Part shown: positions 43,035-53,412 of the stretch, piece by piece
Layout: every line of letters begins with the position of its first letter
How positions within the stretch are numbered: position 1 is the stretch's first letter
Assembly: GCF_000517105.1 (NCBI RefSeq)
Contig: NZ_KI912148.1
Span: forward strand, 2,239,706 to 2,303,705
DNA: 64,000 bases
Reading direction: 5' to 3'
From: Fischerella sp. PCC 9605
Lineage (GTDB): Bacteria > Cyanobacteriota > Cyanobacteriia > Cyanobacteriales > Nostocaceae
Translations under genes and position numbers: made by a program
Notes under the pieces: model-generated
What the model was told of the DNA's origin: nothing
Database searches by the model: none
The model's input: only the letters and a program-made list of their open reading frames with translations

Positions 43035-46000
43035 CTAATTGTTGCAGAGACGGCGATCGCGATTCTGATGGGTGTTATTCTTCAGATAATCATCAAGGCG
43101 ATCGCAAGCTCGATTCATCAACTCGTCAAAAGATTCAATCTGCCACACCTTAACAGTACCGTCATTGCCGCCGGTAGCTAGTAACTTGTCATCCTGACTC
43201 AAAGCGACGCTGTTTACCGATGATTCATCCGTTTCCCATGCTGCTAAAGGCAGCTGGTCTTCTGTTTTTACATCCCACAACTGCACATTGCCGTTATTTG
43301 TACCGCTGACAATCCTCTTGCCATCACGACTAAATACTAATGACATTACTCTTGGCCCATATAGTTGAAATAGTCTAATAGTTTCGCCCTGCAAGTTCCA
43401 CAAGCGAACAGTGCCATCTTCTCCGCCACTGGCTATTTGCTTACCATCTGGGCTAAATACCGAACTATGAACAGGCCCTAAATGCTCCTCAAATTTCCTT
43501 TGCTGCTGACCCTGCAAGTCCCAAACAAAAACAGTACTATTTTGTCCAGCACTAACGATTAGTTGACCATCCGGGCTAAAACTGACGCTGTTAACTCCTT
43601 GTTGCTGTGCTTTCCAAACCAAGGGCTGTTGTTGAGAGTCGTGCTGATTTTGCGTCTTCCATAGGCGGATAGTATCATCATTTCCTGCACTAATCAATTT
43701 TTGACCATCTGGACTGAAACTGACACTGTTGACCAAGCCTTGATGCCCTCTCAATTCTGCCAACAGCTGACCCTGCAAATTCCATAGGCGAATAATGCCA
43801 TCTTTGCCAGCAGCTGCCCATCGCTGACCATCTGGGCTAAAACTAACACCCTTAAACGAGCCTCGATTTGCTGTTGAGCTTGTTAACTGCCGATTTTGCA
43901 AATTCAAGAGGAAAGTACCATCATTACCAGCGCTGACAATTTGGCGACTATCGGGGCTAAAGCTGACACTATTGACAGGCTGTTGATGGCCTGTTGACTG
44001 TGCAAATTGTTGACCCCGTAGATTCCAAAGTCTAACAGTCAGGTCATCTGCGGCGCTAGCTAGTACCTGACCATCTCGTCTAAAACTAAGGCTTCTGACC
44101 GGGCCTTGATGTCCTACAAATCTCTCAAACTCCTTACCCTGTAAATTCCAGAAACGGACAGTACCATCACCTCCTGCGGTAGCTAATTGCTGACCATCTG
44201 GGGTAAACGCCACACCCCAAGGTTTAATTTGTTGCGTTTTCCATTCTTTCAATTGCCGACCTTGCAAGTTCCACAGGCGGGCAGTATCATCCTCTCCGCC
44301 GCTAGCCAGTCGCTGACCATCCGGGCTAAAACTGACACCGGTGATTGGTTTTTGATGCCCTTTCAATTCCTTTACTTGCTGAGTTTGCAAGTTCCACACG
44401 CGGACAATTTGATCATCTCCACCGCTAGCTATTAGCTGACTATCCGGGCTAAAACTAACGCTTTTGATCGAACCTTTATGTCCCTGCAATTGTGTCATCA
44501 ATTGACCTCGCATATTCCATATGCGAACAATGCTGTCATCTCCAGCACTAGCCATCAGCAAATTATTAGGGCTAAAACTAACGCTTCTAACCGAACCTTG
44601 ATGCCCCTTCAATTCTGCCAATAGTTGACCCTGCATATTCCACACGCGGACAATGCTGTCATCCCCAGCGCTAGCCAATAGCTGACCATCTGGACTAAAA
44701 ACAATGCTTCTAACAGAGTCGGTATGACCCTGCAATTTTGTCATCACCTGACCCTGCATATTCCACACACGAACAATACTGTCATCTCCACTGGTAGCTA
44801 ATTGTTTACCATCCGGACTAAAACTGACGCTTCTGAGTGGGCGTTCATACATTTCTTGGCGGTTACTTTCTCTGACTGTGTAAACCGCTTTTTGCAGTGT
44901 TCCTCTCACTTGCTCCCGTAGCTTCTGTTCTGTGGGAAATAACCACAAAAGAGGGTGCTGAAAAATTTTTCCTGCGTGTAAAATTTCTAGCATTCCATCT
45001 AACGTTTGGTTCTGATTCAAACTTACTTCAGCGGTTTTTCTAGATGTACGGATTTGACCTATTAGCGTACCTCTCAGACCAAACAGAGTCAAAGTAGTCA
45101 ACACAATTGATACAGTTGTAACACCGATCGCAGTGCTCCAACGCAGATGAATATTCCTTTGTTTTTGCATCACGCTTTGCTGCACAAACTCAGCTTCTAA
45201 CTGGTTAAACCAGCGATCGCCAGACTTGAGTTGCTCATGCAATACTTCGAGATAGGGATTAGCATTCCAAAGAAACTGCCGTGGTTTCTCTTTGGATTGC
45301 TCTTGGCGATCTGATGTACGTCGTCGCGATCGCACAAACGTAGTATTTATTTTGTTACACAAGTTTTCGGCAAAGTAAAAACTGCGATCGAGCAACTTTA
45401 AAATAGGTTCGGCTTTTGTTTGAAAATCTGTTGGCTGTTTTTGGGATTTGATATTTTTCCATTCTTGGGCTGCTGGGGTCAGCCGCCTTTGTAAAATTAA
45501 ATTTTCCTCTGCATCTTGTTTCCACGCCAGCAGCTTTTGCCATCCTCGTACTAAAGCATCATGGGCAGGTTCTACATATGGGTTCCCTTCTGTGTCTTGT
45601 CCTTCCACAAGTAAGCGCGCTGTTGAGAACCGCCTAATTACCTTCTTTACCCTTGCGTTTTCTGGTTCTGGGTACTCTAATTCCGATAACGGTACTCGTC
45701 TGCGTGCCAACTCACCCCCGCCTACTGCTACCATTCGTAACATCACATGGCGGATAGTCTGCTCGTAGGCTCGATCCTGTTTGACTAACTCCTCATATTC
45801 ACTATCAGCTCTTTGGGTGAGACTCCGCATCACTCCACCCAATTCTCGGTAATCTGCTTCGGCGATCGCTCGGTCAATTGTTTCACCGTATTGTTGAGCG
45901 ATTCTTTGCCGTTTTAAATACTTGAGATAAAGCTCACTCAGTGTAAAAGATAATAGAGGCAGCGTACCAGGCATATCTGCTACTTCATCAATCAGGCGAT

Positions 46001-47579
46001 CGACCAAAGGATAATTGGGATCGTCTGATTGAAAATACATCACTTTGGCAGATGCAGGTTCTTCAATTGCTTGACGCAATTCCCCTCGTGTCATCGCTGG
46101 CACAATAAATCGAGCTGCTGCCCAATGTCGTTCTAAGGCAGTATTTCTAAATTGGGGTTCAAAGTCACTTCGTAGTGTCAGCACTAAGCGTAACTGCTCT
46201 GGATATTCGTTTACAGCTTTCGCTAAAAAGTTGATAAAGTTTTCCTGCTCTTGTTCATCCCGACAAAGAGTGATCAGTTCTTCAAATTGATCAACTATTA
46301 GTAGTAAATTTGACTGCGGGTTCAATTCCATCCAAGTTGCCAGATTGGTAGAAAGAGTTTCTAATTTTTCAATGGAAGGCAAGCTGGTAATAGAATAAAC
46401 AGGTGAGTTTTCCTGTGTCAGTGTATTATTTAAAGCCCGTAATGGAGACTCTCCCGGACGCATTGGAGCTAGGATACGCCATTGCTGCCTTGCTCCCTCC
46501 CCGTCAACAGGGGTGGGGTTCTGCATCCTTTTAATGTAAGGAATCAATCCCGCCTTAACTAAGCTAGATTTACCCGTACCCGAAGCCCCCAGCACCACTG
46601 TCAATGGTTGCCCCAAAATGTATTGATACAGTTGTTCGGTCAAAGCTTGCCTGCCGAAGAATAGGTGACTGTGTCTTTCATCAAACGATTGCAAGCCACG
46701 ATAGGGATTTTGAGATTCATCTAGGGGTGGCGCTGGGGGTAAGTTGAGTGGATGCCCAGGAGCGAGAAAAATATACTCGCCTTTATCGTGTTTTTTCAGA
46801 GGCCAGATACCGGGGGTTTGCCGTTGGCGGTATCCTTCTGTTCCTGGTTCAACTGCGTCGCGCAAATATAAGTACAATTCAGTAGCAGTAATTACCCCAT
46901 CTCCTGATGATTTACCATTAGCAGCAGGAGGATAGGCATCAGCTTTACCTTCTAGCGCTTCCAGTAAAGCTGCGGCAAAAGGGGAATGGTCGCCGATTTG
47001 ACCGCGTTCGGTGTTGAGCACGAAGGCATCTAAGGCTTTTTGATCGTAAGCAGCAGAGGTAATGACTTGCCAGGCTGGATCGGTAATAAAGCGATCGTAC
47101 CTTTCTTTGTGAATGACTTTTGGTGCAGGTAACAAGTCTCTGGTACTTGACCAACGAAAGGCACCAGCAAAGCAGCAATCAAGGATTCCCAAGAAATGAC
47201 GACAAGGCAAATTACTTAAGCACTCCTGCAACTGGGTCATCGGTAGGTAAGTTTTGGTGTCTCCCAGCTTGGCATCTTGGGGAATTAAATAACCTTGCGG
47301 GCCATCATCACCATTGAGGGCTATTCCATGTCCAGCAAAGTAAAACAGCAGACGGTCATCTGCTTTAATTTGTTGTGGTAGAGTTTGTTCGAGGAATTTT
47401 TTCAGATTACTAAGGGTGGCGATCTCATCCAAGCACACCCACACTTGGTAGCCATGCTTTGTACGCAGAATTTCTACTAGCTTTTTGGCATCGTTAACCG
47501 CGTTTTGCAGAGAGGAAATGCCATTACCATAATTGTTAATCCCAATCACAAATGCCAGATTGCGCGAGAACTCAGACAT
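43035..47579 (-). CDS. Caspase-like / NACHT-type NTPase / WD40 protein
   Basis: 1514 residues. An N-terminal peptidase C14 (metacaspase-like) domain has catalytic His84 (FAGHGI) and Cys in GILDCCFAGAF (C135/C136). An STAND NTPase begins near 290 (NPYRGLQSFDERHSHLFFGR) with Walker A GASGTGKSSLVKAG at about 330 and Walker B LLLIVDQFEELITLC. A transmembrane-like segment near 830 (STAIGVTTVSIVLTTLTLFG) precedes 14 WD40 repeats, enough for two seven-bladed propellers. Such proteins are thought to sense a trigger through WD40 repeats, oligomerise with ATP and activate the protease, in defence or regulated cell death. The target is unknown. Confidence 0.92.
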   Translation of the reverse strand: MSEFSRNLAFVIGINNYGNGISSLQNAVNDAKKLVEILRTKHGYQVWVCLDEIATLSNLKKFLEQTLPQQIKADDRLLFYFAGHGIALNGDDGPQGYLIPQDAKLGDTKTYLPMTQLQECLSNLPCRHFLGILDCCFAGAFRWSSTRDLLPAPKVIHKERYDRFITDPAWQVITSAAYDQKALDAFVLNTERGQIGDHSPFAAALLEALEGKADAYPPAANGKSSGDGVITATELYLYLRDAVEPGTEGYRQRQTPGIWPLKKHDKGEYIFLAPGHPLNLPPAPPLDESQNPYRGLQSFDERHSHLFFGRQALTEQLYQYILGQPLTVVLGASGTGKSSLVKAGLIPYIKRMQNPTPVDGEGARQQWRILAPMRPGESPLRALNNTLTQENSPVYSITSLPSIEKLETLSTNLATWMELNPQSNLLLIVDQFEELITLCRDEQEQENFINFLAKAVNEYPEQLRLVLTLRSDFEPQFRNTALERHWAAARFIVPAMTRGELRQAIEEPASAKVMYFQSDDPNYPLVDRLIDEVADMPGTLPLLSFTLSELYLKYLKRQRIAQQYGETIDRAIAEADYRELGGVMRSLTQRADSEYEELVKQDRAYEQTIRHVMLRMVAVGGGELARRRVPLSELEYPEPENARVKKVIRRFSTARLLVEGQDTEGNPYVEPAHDALVRGWQKLLAWKQDAEENLILQRRLTPAAQEWKNIKSQKQPTDFQTKAEPILKLLDRSFYFAENLCNKINTTFVRSRRRTSDRQEQSKEKPRQFLWNANPYLEVLHEQLKSGDRWFNQLEAEFVQQSVMQKQRNIHLRWSTAIGVTTVSIVLTTLTLFGLRGTLIGQIRTSRKTAEVSLNQNQTLDGMLEILHAGKIFQHPLLWLFPTEQKLREQVRGTLQKAVYTVRESNRQEMYERPLRSVSFSPDGKQLATSGDDSIVRVWNMQGQVMTKLQGHTDSVRSIVFSPDGQLLASAGDDSIVRVWNMQGQLLAELKGHQGSVRSVSFSPNNLLMASAGDDSIVRIWNMRGQLMTQLQGHKGSIKSVSFSPDSQLIASGGDDQIVRVWNLQTQQVKELKGHQKPITGVSFSPDGQRLASGGEDDTARLWNLQGRQLKEWKTQQIKPWGVAFTPDGQQLATAGGDGTVRFWNLQGKEFERFVGHQGPVRSLSFRRDGQVLASAADDLTVRLWNLRGQQFAQSTGHQQPVNSVSFSPDSRQIVSAGNDGTFLLNLQNRQLTSSTANRGSFKGVSFSPDGQRWAAAGKDGIIRLWNLQGQLLAELRGHQGLVNSVSFSPDGQKLISAGNDDTIRLWKTQNQHDSQQQPLVWKAQQQGVNSVSFSPDGQLIVSAGQNSTVFVWDLQGQQQRKFEEHLGPVHSSVFSPDGKQIASGGEDGTVRLWNLQGETIRLFQLYGPRVMSLVFSRDGKRIVSGTNNGNVQLWDVKTEDQLPLAAWETDESSVNSVALSQDDKLLATGGNDGTVKVWQIESFDELMNRACDRLDDYLKNNTHQNRDRRLCNN

Positions 47580-48162
47580 AGCACCCCAGTTTCTTCTTTG
47601 TTCACGTGACGTGTTGTTCAGGTCAGCTATTATTCAGTTTGAGCTGTCTGCTTACCTAATAAAATAGGTGAAACCACACGCAAGTTATGCAGTTTCCTAA
47701 AAGAGACTATTAGCGATCGCCCTTCCCTGTTAAATATTTGACAAATAGCTTTTTTATGGTTTTGGAATCAACTGGCTAGTTTTGTTAGTGCGATCGCCTG
47801 GTTGTATGTCATACCATTTTGGATTTTAGATTTTGGATTGGGAATTACTGTCTCTGTCCGGGTTCTGTCATACTAAGTAGCAGTCAAAGATAGTACTTCC
47901 CTCACCCCGCCCTCTCCCAATTTGGGAGAGGGGAAGGAGAGAGGGCACGAATTGCTATGTTAATTAGCTACAAGCAAGCTAGTGAAAACTCTGATATAAA
48001 AAATTGATTGACCTTTTTACAAGTAATCGAATTTTAGATCGATATCTCAATCCTGGTTGTAATTGTTATGAAAGTGCATCATTCTTAAATTGCATCACAC
48101 AAGATGTAAGTATTAAGGATGTAGACTATAGCCTGAAGCAGAAAAATTGCAAAGGTAAATAA
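47580..48162. other. Intergenic region with a dispersed repeat
   Basis: 583 bases. HIP1-like sites near 47715 and 47790, then GTTGCAGTCAAA-family repeat copy 3 at about 47870-47965 (ATACTAAGTAGCAGTCAAAG, CCCTCTCCC...GGGAGAGGG, GCACGAATTGCTATG). The last 200 bases are AT-rich and lead to the hydrolase gene. Confidence 0.55.
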
Positions 48163-49095
48163 ATGCTCTGGCTGATTCTTGCAGTAATTGTTTTGGGGAC
48201 TTTAATTGCAGTAGCGATCGCTTACGATTGGTACACGAATCAAGCAATTCGACGGGCTGAAGCTGAATTTCCCCCTCAAGGAAACTTTGTGAAAGTTGCT
48301 GGAGTGAAGTTGCACTATATTTGCAAAGGTTCCGGTCAAGCCGTTATTTTGCTGCATGATAACCCTGGCTTTTTGCAAGATTATTTACCAGAAACATTCA
48401 ACTGCATTGCTCAAGAATATTGTGCCTATGCTTTTGATCGTCCCGGACATGGTTATAGCACTCGCCCTAATCAACAAGCAACGCCGTTAGTGCAAGCTCA
48501 ACTGTTACGTGGTGCGTTGCAAAAACTCGGTATTGAGAAACCGATATTAGTTGGACATTGTTGGAGTAGCGCTATCGTGCTAGCCTATGCACTGCGCTAC
48601 CCCGATGAAATCTCTGGGATTGTGCTTATTTCTGCCATAGCCTACAAAGTTACTCGGGCACTTTTGCCGCTAGCCAAGTTTGCACAGTTCCCACTACTAG
48701 GAATGTTGCTCAAATTTATACCCCCGATCCCGATCGGACGTATTTTCCGCAAACGTCTGCGTGAAGCGTTTTCACCAACACCCTTACCAAGGGAGTATGC
48801 TAAAGCAGCACAAGCACTGTGGGCAAGACCGATTCAAATTCAAGCCATGCTGCAAGACAACAGTAGTTTGCAATCAACATTAAATATTATGAAAAAACAT
48901 TATGGCGAGATTAACATCCCTGTTGTGATAGTTATAGGTGATGCTGATAATTTTATCTCTCCCAAAATCAACGCCTATCGATTGCACTCTCATATCCCTC
49001 ACTCCCAGCTATGTGTTCTACCCAAAACAGGCCATGCAATTCCACAAACGCAGCCAGAAGCAATTTTGAAAGCTATCAATCTTATTGGGAAATAA
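48163..49095 (+). CDS. Alpha/beta hydrolase with Cys at the nucleophile position
   Basis: 310 residues with an N-terminal membrane anchor (LILAVIVLGTLIAVAIAY). The core follows the alpha/beta hydrolase order: oxyanion region VILLHDNPGFLQD, AFDRPGHGYS, elbow LVGHCWSSAIVLAYA, acid region VIGDADNF (D260 or D262) and histidine KTGHAIP (H291). The elbow normally reads GHSxG; here the nucleophile is Cys133 (codon TGT). A Cys nucleophile occurs in dienelactone hydrolases, so activity is possible but altered. Substrate unknown. Confidence 0.82.
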   Translation: MLWLILAVIVLGTLIAVAIAYDWYTNQAIRRAEAEFPPQGNFVKVAGVKLHYICKGSGQAVILLHDNPGFLQDYLPETFNCIAQEYCAYAFDRPGHGYSTRPNQQATPLVQAQLLRGALQKLGIEKPILVGHCWSSAIVLAYALRYPDEISGIVLISAIAYKVTRALLPLAKFAQFPLLGMLLKFIPPIPIGRIFRKRLREAFSPTPLPREYAKAAQALWARPIQIQAMLQDNSSLQSTLNIMKKHYGEINIPVVIVIGDADNFISPKINAYRLHSHIPHSQLCVLPKTGHAIPQTQPEAILKAINLIGK

Positions 49096-49245
49096 GCGAT
49101 CGCACTGAAATTTTCTGGTCTTTGCGGTGATTTTTCGCTCACCAACTTCAGCAAATTTCACAGCGAGTACTCTTGACAAAATCCTTACCTGATTGAATAA
49201 AACAGCCTTGCTTTTTTAGGGGGGTTGGGGGGATCTACATATTGC

Positions 49246-49308
49246 GATCTAACGACAGCTTGTTGTGATCTAAGGACAACTTGTTGTGATCTAACGACAG
49301 CTTGTTGT
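49246..49308. repeat. Three tandem 21-bp repeats; remainder of the 49096-49630 gap
   Basis: GATCTAACGACAGCTTGTTGT, present three times at 49246, 49267 and 49288 with three changes in the middle copy. Several HIP1-type GCGATCGC sites surround it. A 69-codon ORF at 49415-49624 is not accepted as a gene. Confidence 0.7.
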
Positions 49309-49749
49309 GGAATTGCGATCGCTTTTTTCTAGAGAACTGCGATCGCATGTGTTCACCTAGATAACGCTTCCCAAACAGAGGTGCGATTGCTCAATTTTAT
49401 TCTGAGCTTATTGAGTGCGATCGCCCTTCTCCAAGAAATTTAACCCAAATCCTCTCCCTGAACCCCTACGCGTTGCTGGCGATCGCCTCTCATCTTTCAT
49501 GGAAGCCTATTTAACACAGCGTGGCAAGCGGCATTTATTCACCGATGTGGAATATTTTGACGCTTGTCGCCGTCTTTCCCTCATGGTAGGACAACGAAAT
49601 ATTACCGTGTTCATGGTAGTATAGTATGAGTATGGCTGTGAACAGTACGATACAGCCATCAACCGTCGCATACAGTGGGAGGCGACTGCAACGGCTCTGG
49701 TCGTGGAGTCGCCAGCCGGCAGTTCTGCCGCGACACCTGGAGGGATCTC

Positions 49750-50253
49750 ATGGCAAGCAATAATCGCAGCGATAAGGCGGAGACAGGCATGGTTCCGGAA
49801 GTCGCGAACCCCGGGATCGTGCGGCCTCCTTTGGTATACCTGGGCGCGATCGCCCTGGGTCTGTTGCTGCATTTCGCATGGCCAGTTCGGCTCGTGCCTC
49901 GTGCCGTGAGCGTGCCACTCGGGGGCACTGTAGTGCTTGTCGCCGTCGCTCTGTTCCTCTACGCTGTTCGCACGTTTTGGATCGCTGGCACGCCCGTGCG
50001 GGGCAATCGTCCCACCACCACGATCGTGCGCACGGGGCCCTATCGTTGCAGCCGCAATCCCATGTATCTGTCTTTCTCGCTGCTCCAGATCGGAGTCGCA
50101 TGCTGGGTCAACAGTCTCTGGCTACTCGTCACCCTCATGCCAGCGGTGGCGCTGATGTCGTTCGTGGTCATCCCGCGAGAGGAGCAATACCTGGAGACCC
50201 GCTTCCCGTCGGACTACTTGCCCTATAAGGCTTCTGTGCGTCGCTGGCTGTAA
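49750..50253 (+). CDS. Isoprenylcysteine carboxyl methyltransferase (ICMT/PEMT) family membrane protein
   Basis: Start at ATG 49750, following GGAGGGATCTC; 167 residues. An earlier in-frame start at 49675 lacks a ribosome site. About four transmembrane helices, with the family signature VRTGPYRCSRNPMYLSF and the C-terminal PREEQYLETRFPSDYLPYKA that form the SAM- and substrate-binding site. Members methylate varied lipid or small-molecule acceptors; the substrate here is unknown. Composition and codon use show recent transfer from a high-GC bacterium. Confidence 0.85.
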   Translation: MASNNRSDKAETGMVPEVANPGIVRPPLVYLGAIALGLLLHFAWPVRLVPRAVSVPLGGTVVLVAVALFLYAVRTFWIAGTPVRGNRPTTTIVRTGPYRCSRNPMYLSFSLLQIGVACWVNSLWLLVTLMPAVALMSFVVIPREEQYLETRFPSDYLPYKASVRRWL

Positions 50254-50355
50254 GCAGCCGCCGAACAAGGGCATGGAGCTGACTGCCTCCAGCGTCCGCT
50301 CCTGCGTCGCTCCCGCTTCCGGCAGCAGCTCATCTCAGCCGTCAGTTTTGAGGTC
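50253..50355. other. attC-like imperfect palindrome after the ICMT gene
   Basis: GAGCTG-A-CTGCC (50276-50287) pairs with GGCAGCAGCTC (50321-50331), leaving one unpaired A at 50282, like the extrahelical bases of integron attC sites. The outer ends GCCGAAC (50260-50266) and a GTTTTGA near 50345 roughly resemble the R'' (RYYYAAC) and R' (GTTRRRY) boxes. The total size of about 90 bp fits attC. No integrase or second cassette is in the window, so this is a suggestion only. Confidence 0.4.
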
Positions 50356-50554
50356 ATCGTGCCAAAACGGGAAAATTGTACGCTAAAGAATCAAAGCGAT
50401 TGCCCAAATCCTTACTAGACAAGAGTTTGGACTAACTAAAAGGGAATTTTTTTCATCCGCAGAGGGCGTAAATTATCAAGGCTACTCACCGACTTCAAAT
50501 TCCAAATATAATCACCAGTCAAAAATTTAGGGTGGGCAATGCCCACCCTCTCGA

Positions 50555-52852
50555 TTAAGATTCCATCACTTCTGCTGTCTTCTTCCTATCCAACTTGAGA
50601 ATTAACACTCCCAAGGGTGGCAAACACAAATCTAGTGAATAGGAACGGTTGTGCATTGACCAATTATCCGTCCATTTACCGCCTAGATTACCCATATTGC
50701 TGCCACCATACTGACGCGCATCACTATTAAACAACTCGGTATAAAATCCTGGTTCCGGCACACCGATGCGGTAGTGGGAATGGGGTTGGGGTGTGAAGTT
50801 GCAAACGATGATAACGAAATCTTCAGAGTCTTTGTCTCTGCGGATGAAGGAAACTACGCTATGGCGATTGTCACTACAATCAATCCACTCAAAGCCCTCC
50901 TGAGCAAAATCGAGAGTGTATAAAGCAGGTTCATTGCGATAGAGATGGTTTAGATCCTTGAAAAATTCTTTGAGTTGTTGGTGCGGCTCATGCTGTAACA
51001 AATGCCATTCTAAATCGCCCCAAACATTCCACTCACTCCACTGCCCAAACTCCATGCTCATAAACATGGTTTTCTTGCCTGGGTGAGCAAACATATAACT
51101 AAACAAACAACGCACGTTAGCGAACTTCTGCCATCTATCCCCTGGCATTTTGCCGATGATATTGCTCTTGCCATGCACGACTTCATCGTGAGAAAGTGCC
51201 AACATGAAGTTTTCGCTGTGGTGATACCACATGCTAAAGGTGACGTTGTTTTGGTGGAACTGACGGAACCAAGGATCCATGCTGAAATAATCGAGCATGT
51301 CGTGCATCCAGCCCATATTCCACTTTAAGTTAAAGCCCAATCCGCCAGTGTAGGTAGGCCAGGAAACCATTGGCCATGACGTAGATTCTTCGGCAATGGA
51401 GACAATGCCAGGAAAATAACTAAAAATAATGTGATTTACCTGACGCAAGAAATCAGCTGCTTCTAGGTTTTCTCTACCACCGTACTGGTTAGGCAGCCAT
51501 TCGCCTTCTTTGCGGCAATAATCGAGATAGAGCATCGAGGCAACAGCATCGACGCGAATGCCGTCAATGTGGTACTTGTCAAACCAGAACAGGGCATTGG
51601 CAACTAAGAAATTGCGGACTTCGTTGCGTGAGTAGTTGAATACTAAAGTACCCCATTCTTTATGTTCGCCTTTGCGGGGATCGGCATGTTCGTAAAGGTG
51701 AGTGCCATCGAAGAAAGCTAAACCATGACCATCTTTGGGGAAGTGACCGGGAACCCAATCCACAATTACGCCAATTCCGTTTTTATGGCATTGGTCAACA
51801 AAATACATGAAATCTTCAGGTCTGCCATAACGGGAAGTAGGGGCGTAGTACCCGGTGACTTGATAACCCCAGGAACCATCAAAGGGATGTTCGGCGATGG
51901 GCAATAATTCAATGTGAGTGTATCCCAAATCTTTAACATAAGGGATCAGTCGGTCTGCCAATTCCCGGTAGGTGAGGAAGCGTGCGCCGGGATTGAGTTC
52001 AGAAACAGGAACTACAGGTTCAATTTCCCCATTAGGGAGTTTGGGTGGTTCGGCACTAGAGGCGTGTAACCAAGAGCCTAAATGTACTTCGTAAACTGAA
52101 ACAGGCTGAGTTAGGGGATCGGTGTGACGCCGCACTTCCATCCAGTCTTGGTCGTTCCACTGATAGTTATCTAAATCAGTGACAATCGATGCTGTTTTGG
52201 GACGGGGTTCTTGTTGGAAACCGTAGGGATCGGATTTTTCGTATATGTGGCCTTCTATATTTTTTATTTCGTATTTGTAATGTTCTCCTACCCCAAGTTC
52301 GGGAATAAACAATTCCCAAACTCCAGTTTGACCTTTACGCATTTGGTGTTTGCGTCCATCCCACTGGTTGAAATCGCCTATGATGGAGACATTGCGGGCA
52401 TTGGGTGCCCAAACAGCAAAATACACGCCTTTGACGCCGTCTACTTCGGTGAGGTGCGCTCCCAGTTTTTCGTAAATCCGGTGGTGATTACCTTCAGCAA
52501 ACAGGTGCAGATCAAAGTCGGTCAGGCGGGGCGAACGGAAAGCATAAGGATCGTAGATGACTCGCTCGTGTTCCCCTTCTTTAATTCTTAACTGGTAGTT
52601 TGCTAATTCTTTTGTTTCAATCGCGCATTCAAAAAAGTGGGGATGATGCGCGGTTTGCATTGGGTATTCTTTCCTTTCCTCTGGAAGGATAACCCACGCT
52701 GCACTGGCATTGGGTAGGTACGCTCGCACAGCCCAGACGGTTTTGGTGCCATTTTCTTCTATGAGATGGGAACCCAGTACTTCAAACGGATCTTGATGCT
52801 GATTCCAAACAATGCGGTTTACCTGTTCAGGGGCGATCGTGGTCATAGACAT
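50555..52852 (-). CDS. glgB: GH13 1,4-alpha-glucan branching enzyme
   Basis: 765 residues. N-terminal carbohydrate-binding modules ([32 protein letters not shown]) precede the GH13_9 barrel, with the catalytic Asp in [16 protein letters not shown], Glu in IAEESTSWP and the stabilising Asp in [10 protein letters not shown]. The C-terminal all-beta domain is complete. It makes the alpha-1,6 branches of glycogen. Start [14 protein letters not shown] at 52852. No other glycogen gene is adjacent; regulation cannot be read from the upstream region. Confidence 0.97.
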   Translation of the reverse strand: MSMTTIAPEQVNRIVWNQHQDPFEVLGSHLIEENGTKTVWAVRAYLPNASAAWVILPEERKEYPMQTAHHPHFFECAIETKELANYQLRIKEGEHERVIYDPYAFRSPRLTDFDLHLFAEGNHHRIYEKLGAHLTEVDGVKGVYFAVWAPNARNVSIIGDFNQWDGRKHQMRKGQTGVWELFIPELGVGEHYKYEIKNIEGHIYEKSDPYGFQQEPRPKTASIVTDLDNYQWNDQDWMEVRRHTDPLTQPVSVYEVHLGSWLHASSAEPPKLPNGEIEPVVPVSELNPGARFLTYRELADRLIPYVKDLGYTHIELLPIAEHPFDGSWGYQVTGYYAPTSRYGRPEDFMYFVDQCHKNGIGVIVDWVPGHFPKDGHGLAFFDGTHLYEHADPRKGEHKEWGTLVFNYSRNEVRNFLVANALFWFDKYHIDGIRVDAVASMLYLDYCRKEGEWLPNQYGGRENLEAADFLRQVNHIIFSYFPGIVSIAEESTSWPMVSWPTYTGGLGFNLKWNMGWMHDMLDYFSMDPWFRQFHQNNVTFSMWYHHSENFMLALSHDEVVHGKSNIIGKMPGDRWQKFANVRCLFSYMFAHPGKKTMFMSMEFGQWSEWNVWGDLEWHLLQHEPHQQLKEFFKDLNHLYRNEPALYTLDFAQEGFEWIDCSDNRHSVVSFIRRDKDSEDFVIIVCNFTPQPHSHYRIGVPEPGFYTELFNSDARQYGGSNMGNLGGKWTDNWSMHNRSYSLDLCLPPLGVLILKLDRKKTAEVMES

Positions 52853-52969
52853 GCAGCTACCTACGTTAATTGAATAAAGTGGCTAAGTAAATTCGCTTTT
52901 TTAAGTTCTATATATATTCTTTACATTTATTTGCAAATTTTGTCTCGGTGGTCATCCTACTTAGGGAAG

Positions 52970-53092
52970 TTGAGGAAGTGGGGGAGTGGGAGAGTGGGGG
53001 CTAGGGGTCCCCTCTGGGGTTGGGGGCTGTGGGAGAGTGGGGGAGTGGGAAAATAACTAATGACTAATGACTAATGACTAATGACTAATGAC
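52970..53092. repeat. G-rich and CTAATGA low-complexity repeats
   Basis: GGGGGAGTGGGAGAGTGG runs with CCCTCTGGGGTTGGGGGC, followed by six CTAATGA heptamers that reach the stop of the next minus-strand gene. A near-copy of the G-rich part lies at 53518-53610, on the other side of that gene. Confidence 0.65.
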
Positions 53093-53412
53093 TAAATTAA
53101 TGTATCCAAAAATGGGAAAAGCTGAAGTAACGCTTTACGCAGGTTCAGTAAAAAGATATTTTGCCGTATCTTAGGACTCAGTTTTGGTGGTGGACCTTGT
53201 TGCAATTGGGCTTGCAGTTGTGCATATTCTGCGGCTGTTAGGGGTCTGCCATCAAGAGGCGATCGCGCCGCTGTGATAATTTCTGTCCGTAAGATTTCTT
53301 CTGGTGTATCTTCTGGCGGCGGTAATGCGATCGCCACCGTTCCCCAATAACTAACGATCCCCAACCCAATGCTAGTAATAGCTGTCAAAACAGTAAATTT
53401 TATCGCTTTCAT
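53092..53412 (-). CDS. Exported or membrane-anchored hypothetical protein
   Basis: 106 residues with an N-terminal signal/anchor (FTVLTAITSIGLGIVSYWG, then ALPPPEDTPEE). The mature part contains EEILRTEIITAARSPLDGRP and LTAAEYAQLQAQLQ, a pattern I associate with small cyanobacterial exported proteins of unknown function, and a C-terminal hydrophobic helix. The stop codon is embedded in a CTAATGA heptamer run. It is flanked on both sides by the same G-rich repeat. Confidence 0.6.
   Translation of the reverse strand: MKAIKFTVLTAITSIGLGIVSYWGTVAIALPPPEDTPEEILRTEIITAARSPLDGRPLTAAEYAQLQAQLQQGPPPKLSPKIRQNIFLLNLRKALLQLFPFLDTLI

Larger units (their letters stand above)
49630..50360. other. GC-rich foreign island, integron-cassette-like
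   Basis: Base composition changes sharply: 41 of 60 bases are G or C in 49801-49860, against 21 of 60 in 48901-48960. The island holds one gene with its own strong ribosome site and ends in an imperfect palindrome. Codon use (GTG, CTG, CGC, GCC rich) is unlike every other gene in the window. The edges are near 49630 and 50360. Confidence 0.8.

Noticed and set aside
49246..49308. 21-bp repeats considered as a mini CRISPR
   Set aside because: Units are head to tail without spacers; no cas genes in the window.
49415..49624. 69-codon ORF before the GC-rich island
   Set aside because: Passes through HIP1 sites, no ribosome site, no recognisable family; could be a remnant but not supportable.
49748..50228. 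Several long ORFs on both strands in the GC-rich island
   Set aside because: High GC lowers stop frequency; only the ICMT frame shows protein motifs.
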